64,000 bases of DNA, taken from Actinomycetota bacterium (GTDB taxonomy: Bacteria > Actinomycetota > Acidimicrobiia > Acidimicrobiales > RAAP-2). This document shows positions 32,126 through 42,404 of the stretch, piece after piece (within the stretch, counting starts at the first letter, position 1; every line of letters begins with the position of its first letter). The stretch is from assembly GCA_009699875.1 (NCBI GenBank), contig WLNI01000001.1, positions 992,001-1,056,000 on the forward strand. The letters run 5' to 3'. The notes beneath the pieces were generated by a model. That model was not told the origin of the DNA, did no database searches, and was given only the letters and a program-made list of their open reading frames with translations. The position numbers and the translations under genes are program-made.

Positions 32126-34522
32126 GTGGATGAGGCTCCAAAAATCAGTGATGATGACGCTCGTTTTGTACCAGCCCGTTCGGTTGCTCGGAACTTGGCA
32201 CGCCAGTTTCCTGAGTCCTTCGCCTATCGCCTGAAGAATATCTTCCTTGGGCGACCACTTTCGAGTGAACTTTTAGAGTCTGAACGTCTTAGTAAACCAG
32301 TTGCCTTAGGGGTGCTTGCACCTGACTGCATCTCATCATCGGCCTATGGCGCTGAAGCAATGCTGACGCAGTTGACTCCGTTTATTGGCCTAGCGGCATT
32401 TACTCTTGTTGTTCCCGTCACGGTAGCCATCATCGGAGTGTTGTTCTTTGTCACGTTGTCATATTTCGACGTGATTGGGGCGTACACAAAATTTGGTGGG
32501 GCCTATGTGGTCTCTCGAGATAATTTCGGACCCCGGATTGCTCAAATTGCAGCGGTGGCGTTATTGATTGACTACACCGTTACCGTCGCAGTCCAAACTG
32601 CAGCTGGAACAGCCGCAATGACTTCAGCGTTTCCAAGATTGCTCCCCTTTACCGTCGCGATCACCGTCGGTGTGGTTGTGCTGTTGATCTATGGAAACCT
32701 TCGTGGTATCCGAGAAGCGGGAAAGTTCTTCGCGTTCCCGCTTTACTTCTACGTGCTGGCTCTTGGAACAATTATTCTCCTTGGCTATTTCAAAGCATTC
32801 TCTGGAACGCTTCATGCGTTGCCAATCCCGCCTCCAAAAGAACTAGTCGGGGGAGAGTTTGGAACAAGTGGTACCGGGTGGCTCATGGGGTTGGCGTATA
32901 TCCAGCTCCTTCGAGCGTTTGCGAACGGCGGAGCCTCGCTAACAGGTCTCGAAGCAATCAGCGATGGCGTTGCCGGTTTCCGAAAGCCAGAGACGGTCAA
33001 TGCACGAGTCACGTTGATCGTGATGAGTTGTGTCTTGGCTTTCCTTGTTCTTGGAACGTCGCTTCTTGCCAAATGGACCCACGCAGTTCCCTTCGCCGCT
33101 GGATCCCCAACGGTGGTCTCTCAAGAGGTCAAAGCCGTGCTCGGGACTGGACCGACCGGCCATTTTTTCTTCTTGATCGTCCAGTTAGCAACTGTTCTCA
33201 TTCTTTATACGGGTGGGAACACTTCTTTTAATGGATTCCCATTCCTCGTAAACTTCATTGCCGGCGATCGGTTCCTTCCGCGCCAGTTGACGAAGCGTGG
33301 CCACCGACTGGCCTTCTCGAACGGGATCTTGGTACTCGGTGCCGTGGCGATCGGACTGGTTCTCTTGTTCCAAGCCAAGGTAAGTGGGTTGATTTCTCTT
33401 TATGCTGTTGGGGTCTTCACCGGCTTCACCATGGCGGGCTTTGGAATGGTGAAGCACCATCTCGATCGAAAAGAAAATCCAAAATGGCGTCGTGGTGTAA
33501 TCGTCAATGGAATCTCGGGCGGAATCTCGTTGATTGTTGTTGTCATCTTCATTGTCGCGAAATTTAGAGAGGGTGCTTGGATCATTATTGTGATTGGCCC
33601 AATTCTCTATCTGGTGCTGATCCGCCTGAACAAGCAATATCAAAAAGAAGACAAGTTCTTGCGGGCACAAGGAGAAGGTGCAAGGACGGAAAAGGTACGT
33701 CGACACCACGTCGTTCTGGTTCTCATCGATTCGTACGACTTAGCGGCCGCTCGTGCGCTTGTCTACGCCCAGACACTCAGCCAAGACACTCGAGCGGTGC
33801 ACTTTGATATTGACCCACTTGTGACAGCAGAGCTTGGAAGAGTCTGGGAAGAGGTGGGGCCTCGATGGCTTCCCCTCGACATCATCGAGTGCCCCGATCG
33901 GCGACTTGTTCGCTCTACCCTCGAACTTGTCGCGGACACGGTGTCAGACGAAGACACCGAGTGCACCATTCTCTTGCCACGGCGCCGATTTGGCTCTCGA
34001 CTTTCTCGCTTGCTGCACGACCGGACCGCAGACTCTATTGCCGGTGCGGTCTCCGTTGTGCCAAATGTCAGCGCGACCATTATTCCTTTCAACTTGGTTG
34101 ATCTCGAACAAGGGCAAAGTGTTGAACGTGCAGTAGAGAGTGAACGACGCGCCGCTCGACACGAAGGCTCGTCCAATAAGAAAGATCGGCTTCCTTCCGA
34201 TCAGTTGCTGGCTCAGCGATCAGTTGGTTCACAAGCAATTGATCAAGCTGTCTGGCGACAGCGAACGAAGATTGCAGGTCGAATCAAATCTGTTCGTGTG
34301 AAGACGGGTTCAGTCGCGTCAAGTCTTGAGTGCACGATTGTTGATGAGACCGGGAGCATGTTGGTGGTCTTCCAGGGCCGACCAAAAGTCCCAGGCATTG
34401 AGCCTGGTGCGCGACTTGTGGTCGAGGGAATGGTTGGCCAGTGGAGGAAAAACCTGGCAATTTTGAATCCTGAGTACGAATTGATTTCTGGCGCAGCCTC
34501 GGAGCCTCCACCCGAGACTTGA
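32126..34522 (+). CDS. KimA-like K+ transporter with fused C-terminal OB-fold, copy 1
   Basis: A 798-residue APC-superfamily transporter. After a 30-residue polar N terminus, YRLKNIFLGRPL and the helix-breaking stretch DCISSSAYGAE resemble the K+:H+ symporter KimA of Bacillus. About 12 hydrophobic segments occupy residues 55-490. A cytosolic alpha/beta domain (about 515-645; HHVVLVLIDSYDLAAARAL) fits the USP-like C-terminal domain of KimA. The last part (about 705-790; RTKIAGRIKSVRVKTGS ... LVVEGMVGQW) reads as an OB-fold domain, separate from KimA and similar to the stand-alone OB-fold protein encoded near ceoBC in mycobacteria. Divergent trkA genes support K+ transport. Leaderless start at GTG 32126. 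Confidence 0.82.
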   Translation: MDEAPKISDDDARFVPARSVARNLARQFPESFAYRLKNIFLGRPLSSELLESERLSKPVALGVLAPDCISSSAYGAEAMLTQLTPFIGLAAFTLVVPVTVAIIGVLFFVTLSYFDVIGAYTKFGGAYVVSRDNFGPRIAQIAAVALLIDYTVTVAVQTAAGTAAMTSAFPRLLPFTVAITVGVVVLLIYGNLRGIREAGKFFAFPLYFYVLALGTIILLGYFKAFSGTLHALPIPPPKELVGGEFGTSGTGWLMGLAYIQLLRAFANGGASLTGLEAISDGVAGFRKPETVNARVTLIVMSCVLAFLVLGTSLLAKWTHAVPFAAGSPTVVSQEVKAVLGTGPTGHFFFLIVQLATVLILYTGGNTSFNGFPFLVNFIAGDRFLPRQLTKRGHRLAFSNGILVLGAVAIGLVLLFQAKVSGLISLYAVGVFTGFTMAGFGMVKHHLDRKENPKWRRGVIVNGISGGISLIVVVIFIVAKFREGAWIIIVIGPILYLVLIRLNKQYQKEDKFLRAQGEGARTEKVRRHHVVLVLIDSYDLAAARALVYAQTLSQDTRAVHFDIDPLVTAELGRVWEEVGPRWLPLDIIECPDRRLVRSTLELVADTVSDEDTECTILLPRRRFGSRLSRLLHDRTADSIAGAVSVVPNVSATIIPFNLVDLEQGQSVERAVESERRAARHEGSSNKKDRLPSDQLLAQRSVGSQAIDQAVWRQRTKIAGRIKSVRVKTGSVASSLECTIVDETGSMLVVFQGRPKVPGIEPGARLVVEGMVGQWRKNLAILNPEYELISGAASEPPPET

Positions 34523-34582
34523 CCTCTTCGAAGGTTGTGAGGCACGGAATCTTGGAGAAAGATCCGAAACCGCTTGCTGGTT

Positions 34583-34594
34583 TAGATTGTGGGA
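34583..34594 (+). promoter_or_regulatory. Leaderless -10 element of the second KimA-like gene
   Basis: TAGATT at 34583-34588 ends six bases before the GTG at 34595. This favours that GTG over the in-frame GTG at 34589, which would overlap the position of initiation. Confidence 0.55.
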
Positions 34595-36985
34595 GTGGAA
34601 GACCTTCCGTATTTCTTAGATGACGGCGAGGATGCACCTCGAGGTAGATCGATCGCTCATAATTTGGCTGAAGAGTATCCAGAGAGCCTGAGTTATCGGC
34701 TTAAAAATCTGTTGCTCGGCAAACCTCTGGTCACCGAAGAACTTGCGTCTGAGCGCCTTCCAAACTCAACGGCTCTTGGGGTCTTAGCGCCTGACTGTAT
34801 TTCGTCGTCGGCCTATGGGACCGAAGAGATGCTGACGCAACTCACCCCGTTCGTGGGCCTCGCAGCATTCTCATTTATTGTCCCCATCACGGTCGCCATT
34901 TTGGGAGTGTTGTTTTTTGTCACACTTTCATATTTTGATGTCATTGGCTACTACACCAAATCAGGTGGTTCGTACGTGGTGGCTCGTGAAAACTTTGGAC
35001 CCCGCATTGCACAGATTGCAGCAGTAGCACTTCTGATTGACTACACCGTGACGGTGGCAGTGCAAACTTCTGCGGGGACTGCGGCGCTTACGTCTGCTGT
35101 TCCGAGCCTCCTTCCGTACACGGTGATCATTACGGTGGCGGTTGTCCTGCTCCTTATTTATGGAAACCTTCGTGGAATCCGAGAAGCTGGAAAACTTTTC
35201 GCCATACCAACGTTCTTTTATATTGTGGCGCTTGGTTCCGTCATTCTCATTGGCTACACCAAAGCTGCGATGGGTACTCTTCCCGTTCTCCCCATTCCAA
35301 AGGCCTCGCTTCTCGTCGATGGCGAATTTGGAACGTCAAGTGGAACGTTGCTGACAAGTCTGTTGTTCATTCAACTCCTTCGAGCTTTCGCCAACGGTGG
35401 GTCATCCTTGACGGGCCTTGAAGCAATCAGTAACGGAGTGTCAACGTTTCGCCGTCCAGAGAGCGTGAACGCTCAAAAGACATTGATCGTGATGAGTTCA
35501 GTCTTGGGTTTCTTGGTTGTGGGTACAACGCTTCTTGCCCGATGGGTTCATGCGGTCCCCTTCGCCGCTGGTTCGCCGACGGTTGTCTCTCAAGAAGTTG
35601 AAGCAGTCTTAGGCCAAGGTACGGGAGGCCATGCCTTCTACCTCGTCGTCATGTTTGCCACAGTCTTCATTCTTTATACGGGTGGGAACACGTCGTTTAA
35701 TGGCTTTCCTCACCTCGCCAGCTTCGTCGCTGGTGATCGGTTTCTCCCTACACAGCTGACGAAGCGTGGGCATCGGCTGGCGTTTTCGAATGGAATCTTG
35801 GTGCTCGGGGCAGTGGCTATTGCGCTGGTGCTTGTGTTTCGAGCCCAGGTCAATGGCCTCGTGGCGCTCTACGCGATTGGCGTCTTTACCGGTTTCACCA
35901 TGGCTGGTGCGGGGATGGTCAAACACCATCTGACGCACAAAGAGAACAAGAAGTGGCGCCGAGGGGTGGTGATTAACGGAATCTCTGGTGGGCTTTCGTT
36001 CCTTGTTGTTCTGATCTTCCTCATCGTGAAGTTCACTGAAGGTGCGTGGATTGTCGCGGTGGTTGGTCCACTGATGTACTACGGGCTCATCAGAATGCAT
36101 CGTCAGTACTTTGTTGAAGACGCAATTCTTCGTGAAGAAGATGCGAGATCCTCAGAAGATACGTCACATCTCCAACCTGTCGCGATTGTCTTGGTCGACG
36201 TCTACGACGTCGCAACCTCTCGAGCAATTGATTACGCCCAGACCCTCGCGCAACGAACCCGAGCAGTGCACTTTGACATTGACCCAGTGAAAACCAAACG
36301 ACTCGAACAACGGTGGGAAGAAGTTGGGCCTCAGACAATTCCTCTTGATATTTTGGAGTGCCCTGATCGTCGGCTAGTTCGAGCCTCGCTCGAACTCGTT
36401 GCTGACCTTGTTGCGGGGAACGACACTGAGTGCACAATTCTTCTGCCACGACGTCAGTTTTCTTCGAGACTCGACTTCTTCTTGCACGACCACAGTGCTG
36501 ACGCCATCGCCTCAGCCGTCTCGGTTGTTCCACACGTCTCAGCCACCATTGTTCCTTTCAATATGAAGGATCTTCAGCGTGGGAAACAGGCCAAGGCCGC
36601 ACTTGCAAAACAAGCGGCGAAACAAGATCAGCCACCCAGAGAACGCAAAGCGAAAATCCTCCCTGTTGATGTGCTCTTGAGCGAACGGGGCATGGGCTCT
36701 GAGCCCATCGATAGCGTCGAGCAACGAAGTCACGCAAAGATTGCTGGGCGCATCACGTCAGTTCGAGTTGAAACGGACGCAGTGGCCTCCAATCTTGAGT
36801 GCACGGTCACGGACAGCTCGGGAAGCATTGTGCTGGTCTTCCAAGGGCAGCCCCGGATCCCGGGGATAGAGCCAGGAGCGAGAATTGTGGTGGAGGGAAT
36901 GGTGGGGACATGGGAGCACGATCTCGCCATGGTGAACCCGTCATTTGAACTCATTTCTCTCGATTCAGAGGACGAAGAGACCTAA
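34595..36985 (+). CDS. KimA-like K+ transporter with fused C-terminal OB-fold, copy 2
   Basis: A tandem paralogue of the preceding gene, 796 residues, with the same layout: APC core (SYRLKNLLLGKPL, DCISSSAYGTE), USP-like domain (VAIVLVDVYDVATSRAI) and OB-fold end (AKIAGRITSVRVETDA). The two proteins are alike over their full length, most strongly in the transport core. With the GTG at 34595 the N-terminal regions of both copies are the same length up to the conserved RS motif, which supports that start. It has its own promoter 60 bases after copy 1. Two copies may serve different pH or affinity ranges, or be differently regulated. Confidence 0.82.
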   Translation: MEDLPYFLDDGEDAPRGRSIAHNLAEEYPESLSYRLKNLLLGKPLVTEELASERLPNSTALGVLAPDCISSSAYGTEEMLTQLTPFVGLAAFSFIVPITVAILGVLFFVTLSYFDVIGYYTKSGGSYVVARENFGPRIAQIAAVALLIDYTVTVAVQTSAGTAALTSAVPSLLPYTVIITVAVVLLLIYGNLRGIREAGKLFAIPTFFYIVALGSVILIGYTKAAMGTLPVLPIPKASLLVDGEFGTSSGTLLTSLLFIQLLRAFANGGSSLTGLEAISNGVSTFRRPESVNAQKTLIVMSSVLGFLVVGTTLLARWVHAVPFAAGSPTVVSQEVEAVLGQGTGGHAFYLVVMFATVFILYTGGNTSFNGFPHLASFVAGDRFLPTQLTKRGHRLAFSNGILVLGAVAIALVLVFRAQVNGLVALYAIGVFTGFTMAGAGMVKHHLTHKENKKWRRGVVINGISGGLSFLVVLIFLIVKFTEGAWIVAVVGPLMYYGLIRMHRQYFVEDAILREEDARSSEDTSHLQPVAIVLVDVYDVATSRAIDYAQTLAQRTRAVHFDIDPVKTKRLEQRWEEVGPQTIPLDILECPDRRLVRASLELVADLVAGNDTECTILLPRRQFSSRLDFFLHDHSADAIASAVSVVPHVSATIVPFNMKDLQRGKQAKAALAKQAAKQDQPPRERKAKILPVDVLLSERGMGSEPIDSVEQRSHAKIAGRITSVRVETDAVASNLECTVTDSSGSIVLVFQGQPRIPGIEPGARIVVEGMVGTWEHDLAMVNPSFELISLDSEDEET

Positions 36986-37009
36986 AACGGCAGTATTTTC
37001 AAAGGATTC

Positions 37010-37038
37010 TTGCCGTAGACCCCTGGTGCTACTAGCGT
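37010..37038 (+). promoter_or_regulatory. Promoter of hppA
   Basis: TTGCCG (37010-37015), 17-base spacer, TAGCGT (37033-37038). Initiation near 37045 gives a leader of about 92 bases. Confidence 0.55.
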
Positions 37039-37050
37039 TTCGCAAGTTAG

Positions 37051-37068
37051 CCCGGGACAAGACCCGGG
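37051..37068 (+). other. Hairpin in the hppA leader
   Basis: CCCGGG-ACAAGA-CCCGGG forms a 6-bp all-GC stem a few bases after the predicted start of transcription. It could protect the 5' end of the message or, if the promoter call is wrong, end the transporter transcript. An A-rich tract (AAAAAAAG) follows at about 37080. Confidence 0.45.
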
Positions 37069-37136
37069 GATACAGGCTTAAAAAAAGTAGAAGAACTTGC
37101 GCGCTCAGTGGTGAGCGCCTCAATGGAAGGTGATAG

Positions 37137-39425
37137 ATGAACAGTCTCGTCAATCTCGTTGGAGAAGGTGGCTATCAAGCCTTCACGTTGAACAGCACAG
37201 ACAGACTGTGGCTCTACATCACATTGGGCGCTGGTGTTGTCGGCATCGTGTCTGGTTTGATCTTGGCTCGTGGCGTGTTAGCTGCTGACCAAGGTGGCGA
37301 AAAGATGAAAGAGATTGCCAAGGCAATCCAAGAGGGTGCCGAGGCATTCTTGGCCCGCCAGTTCAAGACAATTTTGATCATCATGATTCCATTGGCGGTA
37401 TTGATTTACTTCACCGCAACTGAAGTGGTGCGACCAGATAACTCCATTGCGCTCACCTTTACTCAAGACGGGATCTACCGAGTCATCGCTTTCTTAGCGG
37501 GTGCGATCTTCTCTGGATTGACAGGATTTATTGGCATGTCCATTGCAGTGCGTGGAAACGTCCGTACTGCTGCAGCAGCCACGAATGGTCAAATGGCACC
37601 CGCGCTCAAAGTAGCGTTTCGAACTGGTGCGGTCACCGGAATGCTCTGTGTGGGACTTGGACTTGTTGGTGCAGCTGGAATTTTCTTGATCTTCCAAAAC
37701 TCAGCGACTGCGGTGCTGATCGGCTTTGCGTTCGGAGCATCCCTGATCGCTCTGTTTATGCGAGTTGGTGGAGGAATCTTTACCAAGGCCGCAGACGTAG
37801 GAGCAGACCTTGTTGGAAAGGTTGAAGCTGGCATCCCCGAAGACGATCCTCGAAATGCCGCGACAATCGCTGACAACGTTGGTGACAACGTTGGTGACTG
37901 TGCGGGAATGGCTGCAGACCTCTTCGAGTCCTACGAGATCACGATTATTGCAGCGCTGATTCTTGGATGGTCGGCTTTTGGAAATGCTCGAGCCGTACTC
38001 TTTGCCCTCATCGTTCCTGCGATTGGAGTGATCACCTCTCTGATTGGTGTCTTGGTCGTCAAGGCTCGAGACAACGATAAGAATGCCCTGACAGCTATCA
38101 ATAGAGGTTTCTGGCTTTCATTGATTCTGACCGTCATAGGGACGTTCTTCGTTGCTGAGTACTACGTCAAGGACATCACCGTCTTCTGGGCTGTTCTGAC
38201 TGGTGTGATTTTGTCGCTCGCTGCCTCAATGATTACCGAGCACTTCACCTCAACAGAGCGTGCTCCAGTGAGAGAGATCGCCGAGTCCGCTCGAACGGGA
38301 CCGGCGACGACGGTACTGTCTGGATTTGCTATTGGGCTTGAGTCTTCGGTTTGGGCCGTGATCGCCATCGCCATTGCTATCTCGGTGGCCATCGGCCTTG
38401 GGGATGGAAATATTCACCACATCTTGTACTTCGTGGCTCTTATTGGAATTGGGCTCCTCTCCACGGCAGGAATGATCGTCTCTGAAGACAGCTTCGGTCC
38501 AGTTTCTGACAACGCAGCAGGAGTCGCTGAGATGTCTGGTGAGTTCTCTGGTGAAGCCGAGCGGATTATGGTCAGCCTCGACGCCGTCGGGAACACCACG
38601 AAAGCCATCACCAAGGGTGTCGCCATTGGCTCCGCGGTCATTGCCTCGGTATCCCTCTTTGGTTCCTTTATTGAATCGGCTGGCTATGAACTCAATATCC
38701 CCACTGGAATCGTGTTCAACAAGATCCAGATCAACGTGGCGAACCCCACGATTTTCATTGGTCTCTTGATTGGTGGCTCGGTGGCCTTTATCTTCTCGGC
38801 CTTGGCCATTCGAGCCGTTGGCCGATCAGCGGGAACCGTCGTTATGGAAGTGCGCCGCCAGTTCCGAGAGCACCCAGGCATCATGGACTACACCGAGAAG
38901 CCTGAGTACGGACGAGTGATTGCAATCTGTACCGCAGCGTCACAGAGAGAGTTAGCAACACCAGCTCTCTTGGCGGTGCTTACTCCGGCGATCGTTGGTT
39001 TTGGTATTAGCTACCTAGCCTTGGGTGGTTTCTTAGCGGCCGCAATTCTCACCGGTCAGTTGATGGCGAACACGCTGTCGAACTCTGGTGGAGCGTGGGA
39101 CAACGCCAAGAAGTACATCGAAGATGGCCACGAAGGCGGCAAGGGCTCCGAAGCCCACAAAGCAGCGGTCATTGGTGACACCGTTGGTGACCCATTCAAG
39201 GACACTGCCGGACCTGCATTGAACCCATTGATCAAGGTGATGAACCTCGTAGCCCTGTTGATCCTTCCCGCCGTTATTGCGTTGAGAGACAACACCACGG
39301 CGAGACTCTGCATCGCCGGAGCGGCACTTCTCGTTCTCTTGGTGGCGATTGCCTTCTCCAAGCGAAAGACCGAGTCAATGGCCGATGGCCCGATCAGCAC
39401 CCCTGCGCCTTCGAGCGTCAGCTAG
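37137..39425 (+). CDS. hppA: Membrane H+-translocating pyrophosphatase, K+-independent type
   Basis: A 762-residue integral membrane pump with about 16 segments that couples PPi hydrolysis to ion export. Substrate-site motifs are [33 protein letters not shown] and, near the C terminus, [13 protein letters not shown]. The diagnostic position that is Ala in K+-dependent forms reads GNTTKA here, with Lys in place, as in K+-independent H+-PPases. GGAAGGTG lies just upstream of the ATG. It follows the potassium transporter pair but has its own promoter and a strong terminator. Confidence 0.94.
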   Translation: MNSLVNLVGEGGYQAFTLNSTDRLWLYITLGAGVVGIVSGLILARGVLAADQGGEKMKEIAKAIQEGAEAFLARQFKTILIIMIPLAVLIYFTATEVVRPDNSIALTFTQDGIYRVIAFLAGAIFSGLTGFIGMSIAVRGNVRTAAAATNGQMAPALKVAFRTGAVTGMLCVGLGLVGAAGIFLIFQNSATAVLIGFAFGASLIALFMRVGGGIFTKAADVGADLVGKVEAGIPEDDPRNAATIADNVGDNVGDCAGMAADLFESYEITIIAALILGWSAFGNARAVLFALIVPAIGVITSLIGVLVVKARDNDKNALTAINRGFWLSLILTVIGTFFVAEYYVKDITVFWAVLTGVILSLAASMITEHFTSTERAPVREIAESARTGPATTVLSGFAIGLESSVWAVIAIAIAISVAIGLGDGNIHHILYFVALIGIGLLSTAGMIVSEDSFGPVSDNAAGVAEMSGEFSGEAERIMVSLDAVGNTTKAITKGVAIGSAVIASVSLFGSFIESAGYELNIPTGIVFNKIQINVANPTIFIGLLIGGSVAFIFSALAIRAVGRSAGTVVMEVRRQFREHPGIMDYTEKPEYGRVIAICTAASQRELATPALLAVLTPAIVGFGISYLALGGFLAAAILTGQLMANTLSNSGGAWDNAKKYIEDGHEGGKGSEAHKAAVIGDTVGDPFKDTAGPALNPLIKVMNLVALLILPAVIALRDNTTARLCIAGAALLVLLVAIAFSKRKTESMADGPISTPAPSSVS

Positions 39426-39447
39426 GAGTTCTTCGAAGCGTTAGTGG

Positions 39448-39484
39448 TGCCCGAGAAGTCCAACTTTGTTGGGTTTCTCGGGCA
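39448..39484 (+). terminator. Strong terminator hairpin after hppA
   Basis: Ten perfect pairs (TGCCCGAGAA / TTCTCGGGCA), two G-T pairs, then five more pairs (CCAAC / GTTGG) around a TTT loop: a continuous 17-bp stem starting 23 bases after the hppA stop. Confidence 0.85.
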
Positions 39485-39611
39485 TTAACGCGTCAGCAGG
39501 GGTTCGGGTGTGCAAGGTTGAGTTCAAGGCTTTGCTAGAACCATGAGCACAACGACAGGCCGTATCCGACATGATGTGGAAGATCGAAAAGTGAGCACGA
39601 GGAGGTGAACC

Positions 39612-42404
39612 ATGGGAAAAGCACTCGTTATCGTTGAGTCGCCAGCAAAGGCCAAGACCATAAGCGCCATTCTTGGCGATGACTTTGTCGTCGAGTCTTC
39701 CGTGGGTCACATCCGAGATCTCCCTCAGGGTGCCGATCAAGTTCCTGCTGAATATAAAGGTGAGACGTGGTCTCGCATTGGCGTCAACGTCAACGATGGG
39801 TTCAAGCCGCTCTACGTCGTGAACCCAGGAAAGAAAGACGTCGTCAGAAAACTCAAGTCCTTACTCAAGACCTGTGATGAAGTCTTCCTCGCCACCGATG
39901 AAGACCGCGAAGGTGAGGCGATCGCCTGGCACCTCTTGGAAGTCTTGAGCCCCCAAGTCCCGGTCAAGAGGATGGTCTTCCATGAGATCACTCGCCCCGC
40001 GATTGAGCGAGCGGTGAGTGAATCTCGAGATCTTGATCGGCGACTCGTCGACGCCCAGGAAGCTCGAAGAATCTTGGATCGCCTCTATGGCTATGAAGTC
40101 TCACCGGTGCTCTGGAAGAAGATCCTTCCTCGGCTTTCTGCTGGCCGTGTCCAATCTGTTGCGACTCGACTCGTCGTGGAGCGAGAACGAGAGCGAATGG
40201 CATTTCGCACCGCCTCATGGCACGACGTGGTCGCACAATTAACGAAGGACGCCCAGGGCTTTGAGGGACAAGTGATCTCCGTTGGCGGCACACAGTTGGC
40301 AGAAGGAAAAGACTTTGACTCGCTGGGAGCATTAGTTGCCAAGCGAGAAGTTCGCCAACTGAATGAAGAAGAAGCACAACTCGTGGCGAGTGCGCTGACC
40401 GAGACATCGCCGACGGTCACGTCAGTGACGGAAAAACCATTTACGTCAAAGCCCCAAGCACCCTTCATGACGTCAACGCTGCAACAAGAAGCGGGACGAA
40501 AACTGCGCCTCAGCGCACAGATGGCAATGCGGACTGCACAGCGACTCTATGAGTCTGGCTGGATCACCTATATGAGGACTGACTCGACCACGCTCTCTGA
40601 AGAGGCCATCAACGCGGCTCGCTCTCAGGCCAAAGAACTTTATGGTGCCGAATACGTTCCCGACGCACCGCGTCGCTACGACCGGAAAGTCAAGAACGCC
40701 CAAGAAGCTCACGAAGCTATTCGACCTGCTGGAGACTCATTCAGAACACCTGAAGAAGCTGCTCGTTCGCTCAAAGGTGACGAACTGCGACTCTATGAGT
40801 TGGTCTGGATGCGAACTGTTGCGTCTCAGATGAACGATGCTCGAGGAACCCAAGCGCAAGTTCGATTCGAAGCCACGTTGGGAGCGAGTGCAGCGGCATT
40901 GAACGGCACGGATGTTGTCCTCCAATCGAACGGCCGAGTTATCTCATTTCCCGGGTACCGACGTGTCTACGTGGAAGGTGCTGATGATCCAGAGGCGGAA
41001 CTCGCTGACGCCGAAAAGATCCTGCCGGCCCTTTCAGAGAACGACGCAGTCAATGTCGCCGAAGCTGAAGCAAAGTCGCACACCACGCAACCGCCAGCTC
41101 GCTACACAGACGCCTCAATCGTCAAAAAAATGGAAGAACTTGGGATCGGCCGACCGTCAACGTACGCCGCCGTCATCTCAACGATCCAGGACCGAGGCTA
41201 CGTGTGGAAGAAAGGGACAGCGCTGGTCCCAAGCTTCACCGCCTTTGCCGTAGTCAAACTTCTCGAAGAGCACTTCGCAGAACTCGTCGACTACAACTTC
41301 ACTGCGTCGATGGAGGATGGTCTCGACGCCATTGCCGCGGGGACTGAAGAGTCACTTCCTTGGTTAACTCGGTTTTATTTTGGCCATGACGCTGACGGGG
41401 TGGCTGGATTTGGTCTCCACGAGGCAGTTTCTGGTCAACTGACGGACATCGACCCCGTTGAAATCAACTCGATCCCAATTGGAGACGACCCAGCATCAGG
41501 GACCCCGATTGTTGCTCGAGTCGGCAAGTTCGGCCCCTACCTCAAGCGAGGTGACGACACTGCGTCTCTTCGAGAAGACACACTTCCTGATGAGTTGACT
41601 CCTGTTGAAGCCGCAATGATCTTGGATGCGCCCCAAGATGATCGTTCCTTGGGTCTTGACCCTGAAACGGGCCTTGACATTTTCATCAAGGCGGGACGGT
41701 TTGGTCCTTACGTTCAACTCGGTGAGCTCGTTGATGGTGAAAAGCCCAAGACTGCATCGTTGCTCTCGACGATGACCGTCGAACACGTCACTCTTGATGA
41801 CGCGTTACAACTCTTGTCACTACCCCGGAGCGTTGGAAAAGACCCAGAGAGTGGTGAAGAGATCTTCGCTCAAAATGGGCGCTACGGCCCTTATCTCACG
41901 AGAGCCAAAGACTCTCGAAGCCTCACGACTGAGGAAGAGATGTTCACCGTCAATCTTGAACAAGCCTTGGCCCTCTTTGCCCAACCGAAAAAAGGTCGAG
42001 GCCGAGGGATCGCGAAGCCTCCTCTCAAAGAACTCGGTCCTGATCCAGCGACGGGCGAACCAATGTTGGTCAAAGACGGCCGATTCGGCCCGTACGTCAC
42101 TGACGGGACGACCAACGCGTCGCTTCGAACGGGAGACAGCATCGAAGAGATCACCGTTGAGCGTGCCGCTGAACTCTTAGCGATCCGTCGAGAGGCGGGC
42201 CCTGCAAAGAAGCGGGCAAAGAAAGCAACAAAGAAGAAGAAAGCCACCAAGAAGAAGGCCGCGGCGAAGAAGAAGCCAGCAGCCAAGAAAGCCCCCGCCA
42301 AAAAAGCGGCGACCAAAAAAACAGCAGCGGAGTTGGCGGCGCAATCGCGCAGTGAAGACGAGCGTCCTGTTCCTGAGTCGGGCGGTCCGGACACTGACTC
42401 GTGA
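39612..42404 (+). CDS. topA: DNA topoisomerase I
   Basis: A 930-residue type IA topoisomerase that relaxes negative supercoils. The Toprim motif LVIVESPAKAKTI is at the N terminus, DEDREGEAIAWHL follows, and the nucleophile tyrosine is in GWITYMRTDST. Instead of zinc fingers the C-terminal third has about four short repeats with GRFGPYV-type cores, as in actinobacteria, then a tail of about 65 residues rich in Lys and Ala (AKKATKKKKATKKKAAAKKK), which in mycobacterial TopA assists DNA passage. GGAGGTG precedes the ATG. First gene of topA-tmk-holB. Confidence 0.95.
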   Translation: MGKALVIVESPAKAKTISAILGDDFVVESSVGHIRDLPQGADQVPAEYKGETWSRIGVNVNDGFKPLYVVNPGKKDVVRKLKSLLKTCDEVFLATDEDREGEAIAWHLLEVLSPQVPVKRMVFHEITRPAIERAVSESRDLDRRLVDAQEARRILDRLYGYEVSPVLWKKILPRLSAGRVQSVATRLVVERERERMAFRTASWHDVVAQLTKDAQGFEGQVISVGGTQLAEGKDFDSLGALVAKREVRQLNEEEAQLVASALTETSPTVTSVTEKPFTSKPQAPFMTSTLQQEAGRKLRLSAQMAMRTAQRLYESGWITYMRTDSTTLSEEAINAARSQAKELYGAEYVPDAPRRYDRKVKNAQEAHEAIRPAGDSFRTPEEAARSLKGDELRLYELVWMRTVASQMNDARGTQAQVRFEATLGASAAALNGTDVVLQSNGRVISFPGYRRVYVEGADDPEAELADAEKILPALSENDAVNVAEAEAKSHTTQPPARYTDASIVKKMEELGIGRPSTYAAVISTIQDRGYVWKKGTALVPSFTAFAVVKLLEEHFAELVDYNFTASMEDGLDAIAAGTEESLPWLTRFYFGHDADGVAGFGLHEAVSGQLTDIDPVEINSIPIGDDPASGTPIVARVGKFGPYLKRGDDTASLREDTLPDELTPVEAAMILDAPQDDRSLGLDPETGLDIFIKAGRFGPYVQLGELVDGEKPKTASLLSTMTVEHVTLDDALQLLSLPRSVGKDPESGEEIFAQNGRYGPYLTRAKDSRSLTTEEEMFTVNLEQALALFAQPKKGRGRGIAKPPLKELGPDPATGEPMLVKDGRFGPYVTDGTTNASLRTGDSIEEITVERAAELLAIRREAGPAKKRAKKATKKKKATKKKAAAKKKPAAKKAPAKKAATKKTAAELAAQSRSEDERPVPESGGPDTDS

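Noticed and set aside
32028-32141. Extension of the first TrkA protein
   Set aside because: It would overlap the divergent transporter's promoter and start, and TrkA proteins begin directly at the Rossmann strand.
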